Assembly (NCBI RefSeq): GCF_003352165.1
Contig: NZ_CP029176.1
Location: forward strand, 2,604,001 to 2,668,000
Source: Acidibrevibacterium fodinaquatile
GTDB taxonomy: Bacteria; Pseudomonadota; Alphaproteobacteria; Acetobacterales; Acetobacteraceae
Reading direction: 5' to 3'
Length of the DNA: 64,000 nt
The position numbers and the translations under genes were made by a program. The notes beneath the pieces are model-generated. The model ran no database searches, was not told where the DNA came from, and saw nothing but the letters and a program-made list of their open reading frames with translations. Each line of letters opens with the position of its first letter. The stretch's first letter is position 1. Positions 1-8,462 of the stretch are shown piece by piece.

Positions 1-1
1 G

Positions 2-328
2 CATCATTTCGGCCTGCAATGGAGCGAAAGCCTCTATCGCGTCAAAAGCTTCGCGATCGTCACCGGCTCGCCGAACATCCCGCTTGCGCAGAAATTCCTC
101 GCCTTCGTCGGCGATCCTGGCGCCGAAGCGCGGCTCTTCGCCGCCCTCGCCTATGGCCCGCTCGCCAAGGGCGCGCTCGAGCAAATCCCGCCCGAGCAAC
201 GCGGGCAAGCGCCGAGCAACCCAGCAAACCTCAAAACCGCGCTCGCCTATGACGAAAATTTCTGGGAGCAAAACGCAGCGAAACTCACGAGCCGTTTCGA
301 GACTTGGCTCGACCAGTCGCCACACTGA
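2..328 (+). CDS. Solute-binding protein of an ABC transporter, C-terminal part (5' end outside window)
   Basis: The frame is open from the window edge to a TGA at 326-328, giving about 108 residues. The tail contains VKSFAIVTGSPNIPLAQKF and then AYDENFWEQN near the end. This layout is typical of the last lobe of family 1 periplasmic binding proteins of the spermidine/putrescine type, where the final segment carries an aromatic-rich helix. The domain start, signal peptide and partner permease genes lie outside the window, so the ligand cannot be assigned. dsbB starts 58 bp downstream on the same strand. The other two frames also stay open here but have no protein-like composition. Family assignment is from residue pattern only. 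Confidence 0.65.
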   Translation, partial: HHFGLQWSESLYRVKSFAIVTGSPNIPLAQKFLAFVGDPGAEARLFAALAYGPLAKGALEQIPPEQRGQAPSNPANLKTALAYDENFWEQNAAKLTSRFETWLDQSPH

Positions 329-386
329 GCCCGCGAAGGTGGCTTGCCCGCGGTTGCGCCGGGAGCGGCGACGGTATTAAGTCTCG

Positions 387-887
387 GTGATGCGACAGGA
401 TCACGTCCGGCGCGCGGCGCTGCTTGCTTTGCTGGCATCCGCCCTCGCGCTCGCGGTCGCGATCGCGAGCGAGCGGCTCGGTGGCCTCGTTCCCTGCGCA
501 CTCTGCCTCGTTGAACGCTGGCCCTACCGGATCGCGATCGTGCTCGCCGCCCTTGCCTTCCTCGCGCCGCCGCGCCCGGCACGCTGGCTGCTCGCCGCCC
601 TCGCCCTGGTCATCCTGGCGGACGCCGCGATCGCCCTCGTGCATGTCGGCGTCGAATGGCATTTCTGGCCGAGCCCGCTGCCCGAATGCGCCGCCCCACA
701 TCTCCGCGGCTCGATCGCCGAGCGGCTTGCGGCAATGCCGCTGCGCCCCGCCAAGCCCTGCGATGAGCCGACCTATTTGGTTCCCGGGCTGCCGGTTTCG
801 ATGGCAGCGATGAACGGGCTTTACGCCCTGGCGTTGGCCGCAGCCCTCCTCACCCATCTCCGCCGCACCCGGAGCACCCGACGATGA
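387..887 (+). CDS. dsbB: Disulfide bond formation protein B family (DsbB-like)
   Basis: This is an inner-membrane quinone-dependent oxidase that re-oxidises the periplasmic dithiol oxidase DsbA. About 166 residues, with four hydrophobic segments (roughly 10-28, 46-60, 66-86, 140-157). The first periplasmic loop has the CALC pair (C37, C40) followed by ERWPYR, the usual DsbB context. The second loop carries C101 and C125, matching the second redox pair. GTG at 387 is immediately followed by ATG at 390, so either may be used. The stop overlaps the coq7 start by four bases (ATGA), so the two genes are translationally coupled. No dsbA is visible nearby. Confidence 0.9.
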   Translation: MMRQDHVRRAALLALLASALALAVAIASERLGGLVPCALCLVERWPYRIAIVLAALAFLAPPRPARWLLAALALVILADAAIALVHVGVEWHFWPSPLPECAAPHLRGSIAERLAAMPLRPAKPCDEPTYLVPGLPVSMAAMNGLYALALAAALLTHLRRTRSTRR

Positions 888-1429
888 ACGAAACCAGAAG
901 ACTCCCCGGTGATCCTCACCCTCGGCGCGCGATCGCCCGCATGCTGCGCGTCGATCACGCCGGCGAATATGGCGCGCTCCGCATCTATGCCGGCCAGCGC
1001 GCCGTCCTGCGGCGACCGGAGACCGACGCCCTGCTCGCCCATATGCAGGCCCAGGAGCAGCACCATCTCGACAGCTTCGCCGCCCTGCTCACCCGCCGCC
1101 GGGTGCGGCCGACGGCGCTGCTGCCGCTCTGGCACCTCGCGGGCTTTGCGCTCGGCGCCGCGACGGCCGCGCTCGGCGAGCGCGCGGCAATGGCCTGTAC
1201 CGTCGCGGTCGAGGAAACGATCGACGCCCATTACGCTCGCCAGGCCGCCGCCCTCGGGCCCGAGGAAGCGCCGCTCCGTGACACCATCGAGACCTTTCGG
1301 GCGGAGGAATTGGAGCACCGCGATATCGGCCTCGCCCATGACGCCGAGCACGCGCCGGCCTATCGCCTGCTCTCGGCGGCGATCAAGGCCGGCTGCCGTG
1401 TTGCGATCGCGCTGAGTGAAGTCTTGTAA
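884..1429 (+). CDS. coq7: Demethoxyubiquinone hydroxylase Coq7
   Basis: A di-iron monooxygenase that hydroxylates 2-polyprenyl-3-methyl-6-methoxy-1,4-benzoquinol late in ubiquinone synthesis, acting at the membrane surface. 181 residues. The two halves each carry iron ligands: DHAGEYGALRIY (E28) with EQHH (E58, H61), then VEETIDAHY and EELEHRD. This is the E...ExxH...E...ExxH layout of the family. The start overlaps dsbB by four bases. Bacteria use Coq7 or the flavoprotein UbiF for this step, and many alphaproteobacteria use Coq7. A copy of the dispersed palindromic repeat lies seven bases after the stop, between this gene and the convergent MFS gene. Confidence 0.93.
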   Translation: MNETRRLPGDPHPRRAIARMLRVDHAGEYGALRIYAGQRAVLRRPETDALLAHMQAQEQHHLDSFAALLTRRRVRPTALLPLWHLAGFALGAATAALGERAAMACTVAVEETIDAHYARQAAALGPEEAPLRDTIETFRAEELEHRDIGLAHDAEHAPAYRLLSAAIKAGCRVAIALSEVL

Positions 1430-1435
1430 GCGCTT

Positions 1436-1490
1436 GTTCTTTTTTGAAAAAAGAACCAAAAAACGTTTCTCCGTTGGGCGTTGCCGGCGC
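1436..1490 (+). repeat. Dispersed palindromic repeat, copy 1 (coq7/MFS convergent gap)
   Basis: A perfect inverted repeat, arms GTTCTTTTTT (1436-1445) and AAAAAAGAAC (1447-1456) with a one-base loop, is followed by CAAAAAACGTTT and then by GTTGGGCGTTGCCGGCGC. Related copies lie at 17795-17859, 17896-17931 and 52900-52938. It sits between two converging genes, so it could end transcription in both directions, but the same core also occurs in other contexts. Confidence 0.8.
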
Positions 1491-1494
1491 ATTT

Positions 1495-2766
1495 TCAGGC
1501 GATGGCCGGCACGCGTCGGGCCTTGACCATGAGCGCCGCAAGCGAGGCGAGCAGGCAGGCGATGCCGGCGGTATAGAAGGCTGGGAGATAGCTTGCGGTG
1601 AGGCTGCGCGAAAGCCCGCCACCATAAGCCGCGACCGCCGCCCCCAATTGATGCGCCATGAACACCCAGCCGAACACCATCCCGGCGCGCTCGCGCCCGA
1701 AGGTCGCCCCGGAGAGCCGCACCGTCGGCGGCACGGTTGCCACCCAGTCGAGCCCATAAAACACCGCGAACAACGAGAGACCATAAAACGTGAAGTTCGA
1801 GGAGGGCAGCCAGAGCAGCGAAAGCCCGCGCAGCCCGTAATACCAGCCGAGCAGAAAACGGCTGTCGAACCGGTCGGTAAGCCAGCCGGAAAAGATCGTG
1901 CCGATGAAATCGAACACCCCAATCGCCGCGAGCATCGAGGCGGCGGTGACCTCGGGCAGGCCGAAATCATGGCAGAGCGGAATGAAATGCGTCTGCACCA
2001 AGCCGTTGGTGGATAGCCCACAGACGAAGAAGGTGAAGAACAGCATCCAAAACATTGGCGAGACGCTGGCATCGGCCAGCGTCACGAGCGCGGCGCGAGC
2101 AGGATTGCCGCGGTTTTCCGGCGGCGGTTCGACAAGGCTCTCACCATAGGCGGGAAGGCCGATCTCGCCCGGGTGGTCGCGCCCGAAAACCAGCATCAGC
2201 GTCCCCGCGAATACGCATATCCCGGCCGCCGGCATCACCGCCGCGCGCCAGCCGAGATGGGTTGCGAGAAACGCGGCGATCGGCAGAAACAGCAATTGCC
2301 CGGTTGCCGTGCTCGCGGTCAGCATCCCGACGACGAGGCCGCGCCGCGCGACGAACCAGCGATTGGCGACCGTCGCCCCGAGCACGATCGCCGTCATCCC
2401 GGTGCCAAGCCCGACCATCACCCCCCAGCCAAGCCAGATTTGCCAGAGCCGGGTCGCGAACGCGGCAAGCGTGAGGCCGGCGATGATCAGGATGAGGGCG
2501 GCGAATACCACGCGGCGCAGGCCGAAACGCTGCAAAAGCGCGGCCGCGAACGGCGCCGTCAGGCCGAACAGCATGAGACGGAGCGCAAGCGGGCCGGAAA
2601 TATCGGCGGCACTCCAGCCCATCGCCTGTTCGAGCGGCACGATGAGCACGCCCGGAAGCCCCATCGCCGCCGCGGTCGACAGCATGACGAGAAACGTCAC
2701 CGCCGCCATCACCCAAGCATAATGCACCCCCGCCCTCGCGAGGCGCCGCGCCAGCCACGCCGCCAT
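1495..2766 (-). CDS. Major facilitator superfamily transporter (monocarboxylate/oxalate-formate-like)
   Basis: About 423 residues with twelve predicted membrane segments in two six-helix halves. The loop after helix 2 has LLQRFGLRRVV in place of the MFS signature, and the corresponding loop of the second half reads GWLTDRFDSR, which fits the family pattern D-R-x-G/D-x-R. The N-terminus (HYAWVMAAVTFLVML) resembles MCT/OFA-type carriers of small organic acids; the substrate is not evident. The ATG at 2766 is chosen because GGAAG lies five bases upstream; the frame also has an upstream TTG at 2784. The gene is convergent with coq7 and divergent from the glycosyltransferase at 2907. Confidence 0.85.
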   Translation of the reverse strand: MAAWLARRLARAGVHYAWVMAAVTFLVMLSTAAAMGLPGVLIVPLEQAMGWSAADISGPLALRLMLFGLTAPFAAALLQRFGLRRVVFAALILIIAGLTLAAFATRLWQIWLGWGVMVGLGTGMTAIVLGATVANRWFVARRGLVVGMLTASTATGQLLFLPIAAFLATHLGWRAAVMPAAGICVFAGTLMLVFGRDHPGEIGLPAYGESLVEPPPENRGNPARAALVTLADASVSPMFWMLFFTFFVCGLSTNGLVQTHFIPLCHDFGLPEVTAASMLAAIGVFDFIGTIFSGWLTDRFDSRFLLGWYYGLRGLSLLWLPSSNFTFYGLSLFAVFYGLDWVATVPPTVRLSGATFGRERAGMVFGWVFMAHQLGAAVAAYGGGLSRSLTASYLPAFYTAGIACLLASLAALMVKARRVPAIA

Positions 2767-2906
2767 CGGCTTCCGCCCTTTCAATCCAACGGCCGCGATC
2801 CTGGCGATCCCAAGCCCCCCTTGGCAAGCGGGAAATGCTGGGCCGCGCGCATGGCAGGTTTTCTGCTACCTGCTATTCTCGCGCCGGAAACACGCTGAGA
2901 AACCTC

Positions 2907-3770
2907 ATGCCGCCCCGCATCGCCGCCGTCACCATGGTCTATAACGAGCCGGATTTCCTGCCGCTCTGGCGCCGCCATTACACCCGCCTGGTCGGCGCCG
3001 AACATTGCCACATCGTCGATCACGGCTCCGATGACGGCAGTACGGACACACTCGGCGCGATCAACCGCCTCCGCCTGCCCCGCTCGCCGCAAGACGACGC
3101 CCGCCGCGCCCGCTTCATCTCGCGCTTCTGCGCCGGGCTGCTCGAGTGGTACGATTGGGTGATTTATACTGACGTCGATGAACTCCTGATCCCTGATCCA
3201 AGGCTCTATCCCGATCTCGCGACATTTTGCGCCGAGGCGCGGGCCGAGGTGATTTCCGCGATCGGGCTCAATCTCCATCATCTGCCCGAGGAGGCGCCGC
3301 TCGATATCGCGCGCCCGCTCGGCGAACAGCGGCGCTGGGTGCGGTTTTCCGGCGCGATGTGCAAGCCGGCGCTGATCCGCAGGCCGGTTGCCTGGGCGCC
3401 GGGGTTTCACGGTGCCGACGCGCCGATGACCTTCGCGCCGCTCTATCTCATCCATCTCCGCTGGTTTGATCATGATCTCGGGCTCCGGCGTCTGGCCAAG
3501 ACCCGCGCCATGCCCTGGGCGGACGCGGCCGCGGCCCCCTGGCAGCGGGGACCGGACGAGGCGTTCGCCGCACTGTTTTCGGTGTTCGCTGCGCTGCCGC
3601 GCCTGCCGGTGGTTGATTTCAGCCTCGCGGCACCCCCGATCGATGGGGCGCTGGCCGCGCTACTCGCCACCCGCGAGGGGCGCGCCGATGGCCCCTACCC
3701 CTTCGATCTCGATTTCAACATCGACGCGCTCTGGCCGCTGCCGCCGCGTCTTCGCGACGCCTTGCCCTAG
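2907..3770 (+). CDS. Glycosyltransferase family 2-like protein
   Basis: 287 residues. It begins RIAAVTMVYNEPDFLPLWRR, the nucleotide-sugar binding strand of GT-A enzymes, followed by IVDHGSDDGSTD and the DxD-type metal site in YTDVDELL. The family covers small bacterial enzymes that add sugars to surface polysaccharides; donor and acceptor are unknown. The C-terminal third (DLGLRRLAKTRAMPW...) has no recognised motif. I use ATG 2907 because the family conserves the RIAAVTMVYNE start; an in-frame ATG at 2835 would add 24 residues of unlikely composition. No other polysaccharide genes adjoin it. Confidence 0.8.
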   Translation: MPPRIAAVTMVYNEPDFLPLWRRHYTRLVGAEHCHIVDHGSDDGSTDTLGAINRLRLPRSPQDDARRARFISRFCAGLLEWYDWVIYTDVDELLIPDPRLYPDLATFCAEARAEVISAIGLNLHHLPEEAPLDIARPLGEQRRWVRFSGAMCKPALIRRPVAWAPGFHGADAPMTFAPLYLIHLRWFDHDLGLRRLAKTRAMPWADAAAAPWQRGPDEAFAALFSVFAALPRLPVVDFSLAAPPIDGALAALLATREGRADGPYPFDLDFNIDALWPLPPRLRDALP

Positions 3771-3780
3771 CGATCACGGT

Positions 3781-4485
3781 CTAGACCGAGCAGTAGCGCT
3801 CCTTGATCGCCGCATCCCCGAGGAGCGCCCGCGCCCGCCCCTCATGCACGATCACCCCCTGGTCGAGGATATAAGCGCGATCGGCGATTTCCAGCGCCCG
3901 TTCGACATTCTGCTCAACCAGGAGAATGGTGGTTCCGGATTTTTTCAGGCGCGCGAAGAGAGCGAACATCTCATCGACCAGCGCCGGCATGATCCCTTCC
4001 GACGGCTCATCGAGCATGATCATGCGCGGGCCGGCGATCATCGCCCGCGCGATCGCCAGCATCTGCTGCTCGCCGCCGGAAAGCGTCACCGCGATCTGAT
4101 CGAGGCGCTCACCAAGACGTGGAAACAGCGCCACCATCGCCGCGATCTCGCTTTCGGCGGCGCGAAACCGCTTTGTCGCGATCAGGCCAAGGCGAAGATT
4201 TTCGCCGACCGTAAGGCCAGGGACGATCCGCCGCTCCTCCGGCACATAAGCAAGACCGCGGCCGAAGCGGGCATAAGCAGGGCGGGCGAGGATCTCTTCC
4301 TCGGCAAACAGAACCCGGCCGCGACGACGCGCAATCAGCCCCATCACCGCTTTCAGCGTCGTCGTCTTGCCAGCGCCGTTGCGACCGATGAGACAGACGA
4401 TCTCGCCCATCCCGACCTCGAAGCTCACCCCCTGCAAGACATGGCTCGGCCCGTACCAGGCGTTGAGATCATGGACCCGGAGCAT
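3781..4485 (-). CDS. livF: Branched-chain amino acid ABC transporter ATP-binding protein LivF
   Basis: 234 residues. Walker A is GRNGAGKTT, the ABC signature LSGGEQQMLAIARAM, Walker B MIMLDEPSEG, and the switch histidine region is LLVEQNVERAL. It forms the ATPase heterodimer with LivG on the cytoplasmic face of the LivHM permease. Five genes, livK-livH-livM-livG-livF, run on the minus strand; this is the last and follows livG after two bases. The liv family carries leucine, isoleucine and valine in model species, but many paralogues take other amino acids or amides, so the substrate is not fixed. The end lies about ten bases from the convergent glycosyltransferase gene. Confidence 0.93.
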   Translation of the reverse strand: MLRVHDLNAWYGPSHVLQGVSFEVGMGEIVCLIGRNGAGKTTTLKAVMGLIARRRGRVLFAEEEILARPAYARFGRGLAYVPEERRIVPGLTVGENLRLGLIATKRFRAAESEIAAMVALFPRLGERLDQIAVTLSGGEQQMLAIARAMIAGPRMIMLDEPSEGIMPALVDEMFALFARLKKSGTTILLVEQNVERALEIADRAYILDQGVIVHEGRARALLGDAAIKERYCSV

Positions 4486-4487
4486 CC

Positions 4488-5243
4488 TCAGACCTCCCGC
4501 TGGCCGAGATAGACACGGCGAACCTCGGCATTGGCGCGAATTTCCTCCGGCGTGCCGATCGCCAGCACCTCGCCGTGATGGAGCACGAGGACGCGCTCGG
4601 CGATGCCCATCACCAGCTTCATCTTGTGCTCGACGAGAATGACGGTATGGGCGGGCACGAGGCCGGCGATCAGGGTCATCATCGCCGCCGTCTCCTCCGG
4701 GCTCATCCCCGCCGTCGGCTCATCGAGGAGAAGAAGGCGCGGGCGGCTCGCCAGCGCCATCGCGATCTCGAGCGCCCGCTGCTCGCCATGGGCGAGGCGC
4801 CCGGCGATAACGCCGGCGCGATCGCTAAGCCCGACGCGCGCGAGCAGCGCCTCGGCCTCTTGCGCGAATTGCGGATAGGCCTCGCGCGTGCGCCAGAAAT
4901 TCAGCCGGATGTCACGCGCCTGTGCGACCGCACGGACATTCTCATGCACCGTGAGTTCGGGAAAGATCGAGGTGATTTGGAAGGATTTGGCGATGCCGAG
5001 GGCGGCGAAGCGCGATTGCGCAAGGCCGGTGATGTCGCGCCCCTCGAAATAAATCCGCCCCGCGCTTGGTCTCAACGCGCCCGACAAAAGGTTGAAATAG
5101 GTGCTTTTGCCGGCGCCGTTGGGGCCGATGATGGCGGTCAGCCGACCACGGTGGAATTCGCAACTGATGCCCGCGAGAGCCCTGAACCGGCCGAAGGATT
5201 TGCCGACCGACGCGGTGCGGAGAATGACGCTCTCGCCGCTCAT
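4488..5243 (-). CDS. livG: Branched-chain amino acid ABC transporter ATP-binding protein LivG
   Basis: 251 residues. Walker A is GPNGAGKST and Walker B LLLLDEPTAGM. The signature region is LAHGEQRALEIAMAL, where LAHG replaces the usual LSGG; this is the normal variant in LivG. The typical C-terminal ending IRANAEVRRVYLG is present. ATG 5243 is chosen because it overlaps the livM stop in an ATGA junction; the frame runs open upstream to 5942 inside livM, but that extension is not protein-like. It pairs with LivF. Confidence 0.93.
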   Translation of the reverse strand: MSGESVILRTASVGKSFGRFRALAGISCEFHRGRLTAIIGPNGAGKSTYFNLLSGALRPSAGRIYFEGRDITGLAQSRFAALGIAKSFQITSIFPELTVHENVRAVAQARDIRLNFWRTREAYPQFAQEAEALLARVGLSDRAGVIAGRLAHGEQRALEIAMALASRPRLLLLDEPTAGMSPEETAAMMTLIAGLVPAHTVILVEHKMKLVMGIAERVLVLHHGEVLAIGTPEEIRANAEVRRVYLGQREV

Positions 5244-6187
5244 GCCGGGCGCCACCGCGCCACCTGCCCCCAAAGACCGCGCGGGAAGAACAGAATGCAG
5301 GCCATGAACACGAGACCGACCGGCAATTGCCAATGCGGCGAGACCAGGGCGACGAGATTTTGCAGGAGAAGAAACACCAGCGCACCGAAAAACGGGCCGA
5401 AAAACGTCCCCGCGCCGCCGAGGAGGCACATCATCACCACCATGCCGGAATTGCTGTAATCGAGGGTCTCGATCGGCACGATCGCGAGATGCAGCGCCTG
5501 CAAACCGCCGGCAAGGCCCGAGAACGCACCCGAGAGCACGAACGAAAGCACCTTCACCGCCCGCACATCGACGCCAGAGGCCCGCGCCCGGGCCTCGTTC
5601 TCGCGCACCATCTCCATCACCGCGCCGAACGGCGAGGCGAGGATGCGCGACAGCATAGCGAGCGCCGCGGCGACGATCGCGGCGATGACGAAATAGCGGG
5701 TCAGCGGGTCGATGAAATCGAGGGTCAAGCCGAAGAGATCGATTTTGCTGAGGACGATGCCGCGGAGGCCATTTTCCCCGCCGGTCACACCGCTCGCCTG
5801 ATAGGCGAGATAATAGACGCATTCGGCCAATGCCAACGTCACCATCGCGAAATAGATGCCGCGCGTGCGCGTCGCCAAAAGACCGATCACGCCGGCGATC
5901 ACCGCGCCGGCGATCAGCCCGAGCGCGAGCGCACCGTACCAAGGGAGACCAAGGCGGAGCAGCGCGAGCCCGGTCGCGTAAGCGCCGCCGCCAAACAGCG
6001 CGGCATGGCCAAAGGAAAGCAGCCCGACATAGCCATAGACGAGATTGAATCCGACCGCGAACAGACCATCGATCAGCACATTGACCGCGGTTGCGCGAAA
6101 GGGCAGCAAAAACGGCAGCGCGAGTAAAAACAGCGCCGCGAGCAGCGCGCGATGGCGGGCGGCACGGGCGAACGAGAGTGCGATCAA
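5240..6187 (-). CDS. livM: Branched-chain amino acid ABC transporter permease LivM
   Basis: 315 residues with about nine to ten hydrophobic segments. The LivM hallmark block VNVLIDGLFAVGFNLVYGYVG LLSFGHAALFGGGAYATG is near residue 35-70, and the cytoplasmic EAA-like loop VRENEARARASGVDV lies near 195-210. It forms the translocation channel with LivH. It overlaps livG by four bases at its end and livH by four at its start, so the three genes are translationally coupled. Confidence 0.93.
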   Translation of the reverse strand: MIALSFARAARHRALLAALFLLALPFLLPFRATAVNVLIDGLFAVGFNLVYGYVGLLSFGHAALFGGGAYATGLALLRLGLPWYGALALGLIAGAVIAGVIGLLATRTRGIYFAMVTLALAECVYYLAYQASGVTGGENGLRGIVLSKIDLFGLTLDFIDPLTRYFVIAAIVAAALAMLSRILASPFGAVMEMVRENEARARASGVDVRAVKVLSFVLSGAFSGLAGGLQALHLAIVPIETLDYSNSGMVVMMCLLGGAGTFFGPFFGALVFLLLQNLVALVSPHWQLPVGLVFMACILFFPRGLWGQVARWRPA

Positions 6188-7068
6188 CTCATCAACCCGG
6201 CGCGGCCGAAAAACCCTTGCGGGCGGATCAGCAACACCACCGCCATCAGGGCGAAGATCGCGACATCGCCAGCCTCGGGTGCGAACAAAGCGGTGAGCGA
6301 GACGATGACGCCGACCACCAAACCGGCGAGGATGGCGCCGGGGAGCGAGCCCATGCCACCGACCACGGTGACGACGAAGGCATCCGCCAGGATCGCGTTG
6401 CCCATTTCCGGGCTCACCCCCTGCAAGGGAGCGGCGAGCAGGCCCGCGAGCCCGGCGATCGCGGTGCCAAGCCCGAAGACCAGCCGCCAGATGCGCCCGG
6501 TATCGACGCCGAGCACGCGCATGATCTCGGGGTCGCGCGCGCCGGCGCGAATGATCAGCCCGATCCGGGTGCGCTCGAGAAACAGCCAGAGCAGCGCCAG
6601 GATCAGGACCGTTACCGCGATCACGAACAGGCGATAGAGCGGAAAATAGCCGATGCCGATATCGACCGCACCGGCGAGCGCATCGGGGGCATCGAAGGGC
6701 AGACCCTGGGTTCCGGCGAAAATGCGGATCAGTTCAACGAGGACATAGGAAAGCCCGAAGGTCAGCAGCAGCGGATCATCGATCCCGCGGCCATAGAGAT
6801 GGCGCACCAGCCCCCATTCGACCGCCATGCCGAGAAGCCCGGTCAGCACCGGCACGACGAGAAGTGCCAGCCAGAAATTGCCGCCGAGGGTGAGCACCAG
6901 GAACCCGGCATAGGCGCCGAGCGCGAAAAACGCGCCATGGGCGAAATTCACCACCGTCAGCATGCCGAAAATCAGCGACATGCCAATCGCCAGCAGAACA
7001 TAGACGGCGCCCAGCGCGAGCCCGGTGAAGATCTGCAGCGCCAGCAGGTCGAGAGACAGTCCGGCCAT
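6184..7068 (-). CDS. livH: Branched-chain amino acid ABC transporter permease LivH
   Basis: 294 residues, about eight membrane segments. The signature GLALGAVYVLLAIGMSLIFG followed by TVVNFAHGAFFALGAY is at residues 15-55. The coupling loop RTRIGLIIRAGARDPEIMRVLGV lies near residues 146-168. It is the second channel subunit with LivM. The gene starts nine bases after the livK stop and overlaps livM by four. Confidence 0.93.
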   Translation of the reverse strand: MAGLSLDLLALQIFTGLALGAVYVLLAIGMSLIFGMLTVVNFAHGAFFALGAYAGFLVLTLGGNFWLALLVVPVLTGLLGMAVEWGLVRHLYGRGIDDPLLLTFGLSYVLVELIRIFAGTQGLPFDAPDALAGAVDIGIGYFPLYRLFVIAVTVLILALLWLFLERTRIGLIIRAGARDPEIMRVLGVDTGRIWRLVFGLGTAIAGLAGLLAAPLQGVSPEMGNAILADAFVVTVVGGMGSLPGAILAGLVVGVIVSLTALFAPEAGDVAIFALMAVVLLIRPQGFFGRAGLMS

Positions 7069-7077
7069 CCCCCGCGC

Positions 7078-8307
7078 TCAGCCGAGGCCCTCTTGCGCGC
7101 AGGTTTTCAGCATGTCCTCCCGCCCCGGCACCGTCTCCAGAACCGTGAACACGTCCTCGGGCACGCTGCCATTGGCTTTCGATTCGATGATGAACACCGA
7201 CTGCACCGATTGATGATCGCAGGCGCGGTAAACTTGCGGCCCCTTGTAGAAATCATATTTCATGCCGGCGAGCGCGGCTGCGACCTTGGCGGTTTCGGTG
7301 CTGCCCGCCTTCACCGCCGCGGCCAAAACCGCGCGCACGCCACTATAGCCGAGCGCGCCGTAATCAGAAGGCAAGCGCCCGTCATAGGTTTTGCGAAACC
7401 GGTCATTGAACGCCTTGGCGCTCGCGACGTCGCGCTCGATCCCCCAGTAATAGGAGGTGCCGCCAAGCACGCCAGCGAAGGCCTGCGCACCGCCGGCGAT
7501 GCGCGCCGTCTGCAACAATACCGGGGCGACAAGATGGGTCATACGCTTGAGGCCCGACTCCTCTGCCTGCTTGACGAAAATCTGCTGATCGCGGCCGAAA
7601 TTGCACAAAAACACGATGTCGGGCCGCAATGCCTGCAGCCGCGGCATCACGGTCGAGAAATCGCGGGTGCCGATCGGCATGTTGATTGCCGCCAGCTCCT
7701 CGGCGCCGATCTCGGCGCCCACGGCGCGAAAGCCGGCCACCATCTCGTGGCCATAGGCGTAATCGGCGGCGACATAGGCGCAGCGCTTGCCGAATTTGCC
7801 GAACGCATAGCGCCCGACCGCGCCCGCCGTCATGTGCGGGGTCATCGCCTCGTGGAACGTGGTCGGGCCCCAATCGGGGGCATTCACGATCTGATCGGAC
7901 TGGCTGATGGAATTATAGAGGACGCCGCGCTGTTTGGTGACGGTGTTGACCGCGAGCTGCACCGAGGCCGACAAACTGCCGACAATGAAATCGACATGGT
8001 CCTTTTCGATCAACTCGATGGCGCGGGTCGCCGCTTCGCCGGGGTCGAGCTTGTCGTCGCGCACCAGAAGCTCGGCCCGCCGCCCGCCCAAACCACCGGA
8101 TTCGTTGAATTCGGCGATCGCGACTTGCGCCGCCCGCACCTGATCGGCGGCCTCGGTCGCGTAGGGGCCGGTGATCGGGACGGGAAAACCGATGCGGATC
8201 GGCGTTTCTTCGGCGCGGAGTGCAACGAACGGCGCCCCCGCGGCCAAAAACGCCGCGGTTTGCAATACGCTTCGCCGCCCCACGCTGCGGCCCTGCTTGG
8301 CTGGCAT
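7078..8307 (-). CDS. livK: ABC transporter substrate-binding protein, LivK/type 1 periplasmic binding fold
   Basis: 409 residues. It is exported: the N-terminus has GRRSVLQTAAFLAAGAPFVALRAEE, an arginine-pair Tat-like signal with a hydrophobic core. The mature part begins IRIGFPVPITGPYATEAADQVR, the first strand of the type 1 periplasmic binding fold. It delivers ligand to LivHM. ATG 8307 is preferred over ATG 8313 because GGGGGAG lies about six bases before it. The ligand pocket is closest to amide or branched amino acid binders, but ligand cannot be read from the sequence. First gene of the liv operon. Confidence 0.88.
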   Translation of the reverse strand: MPAKQGRSVGRRSVLQTAAFLAAGAPFVALRAEETPIRIGFPVPITGPYATEAADQVRAAQVAIAEFNESGGLGGRRAELLVRDDKLDPGEAATRAIELIEKDHVDFIVGSLSASVQLAVNTVTKQRGVLYNSISQSDQIVNAPDWGPTTFHEAMTPHMTAGAVGRYAFGKFGKRCAYVAADYAYGHEMVAGFRAVGAEIGAEELAAINMPIGTRDFSTVMPRLQALRPDIVFLCNFGRDQQIFVKQAEESGLKRMTHLVAPVLLQTARIAGGAQAFAGVLGGTSYYWGIERDVASAKAFNDRFRKTYDGRLPSDYGALGYSGVRAVLAAAVKAGSTETAKVAAALAGMKYDFYKGPQVYRACDHQSVQSVFIIESKANGSVPEDVFTVLETVPGREDMLKTCAQEGLG

Positions 8308-8462
8308 CGTCATCTCCCCCCGTGTTCTTTGCCGACACTCTATCGGAGCAGAGGCAGCGCGCACAAGCCAGTGCGACCGCCGCCGCGGGCAAAGCGCTTC
8401 GCGGGGGGTTTTGTCGAGACCTGCGCGGAAATTCGGGGTGGCGTCAGCGCGCCAGGGAAGGA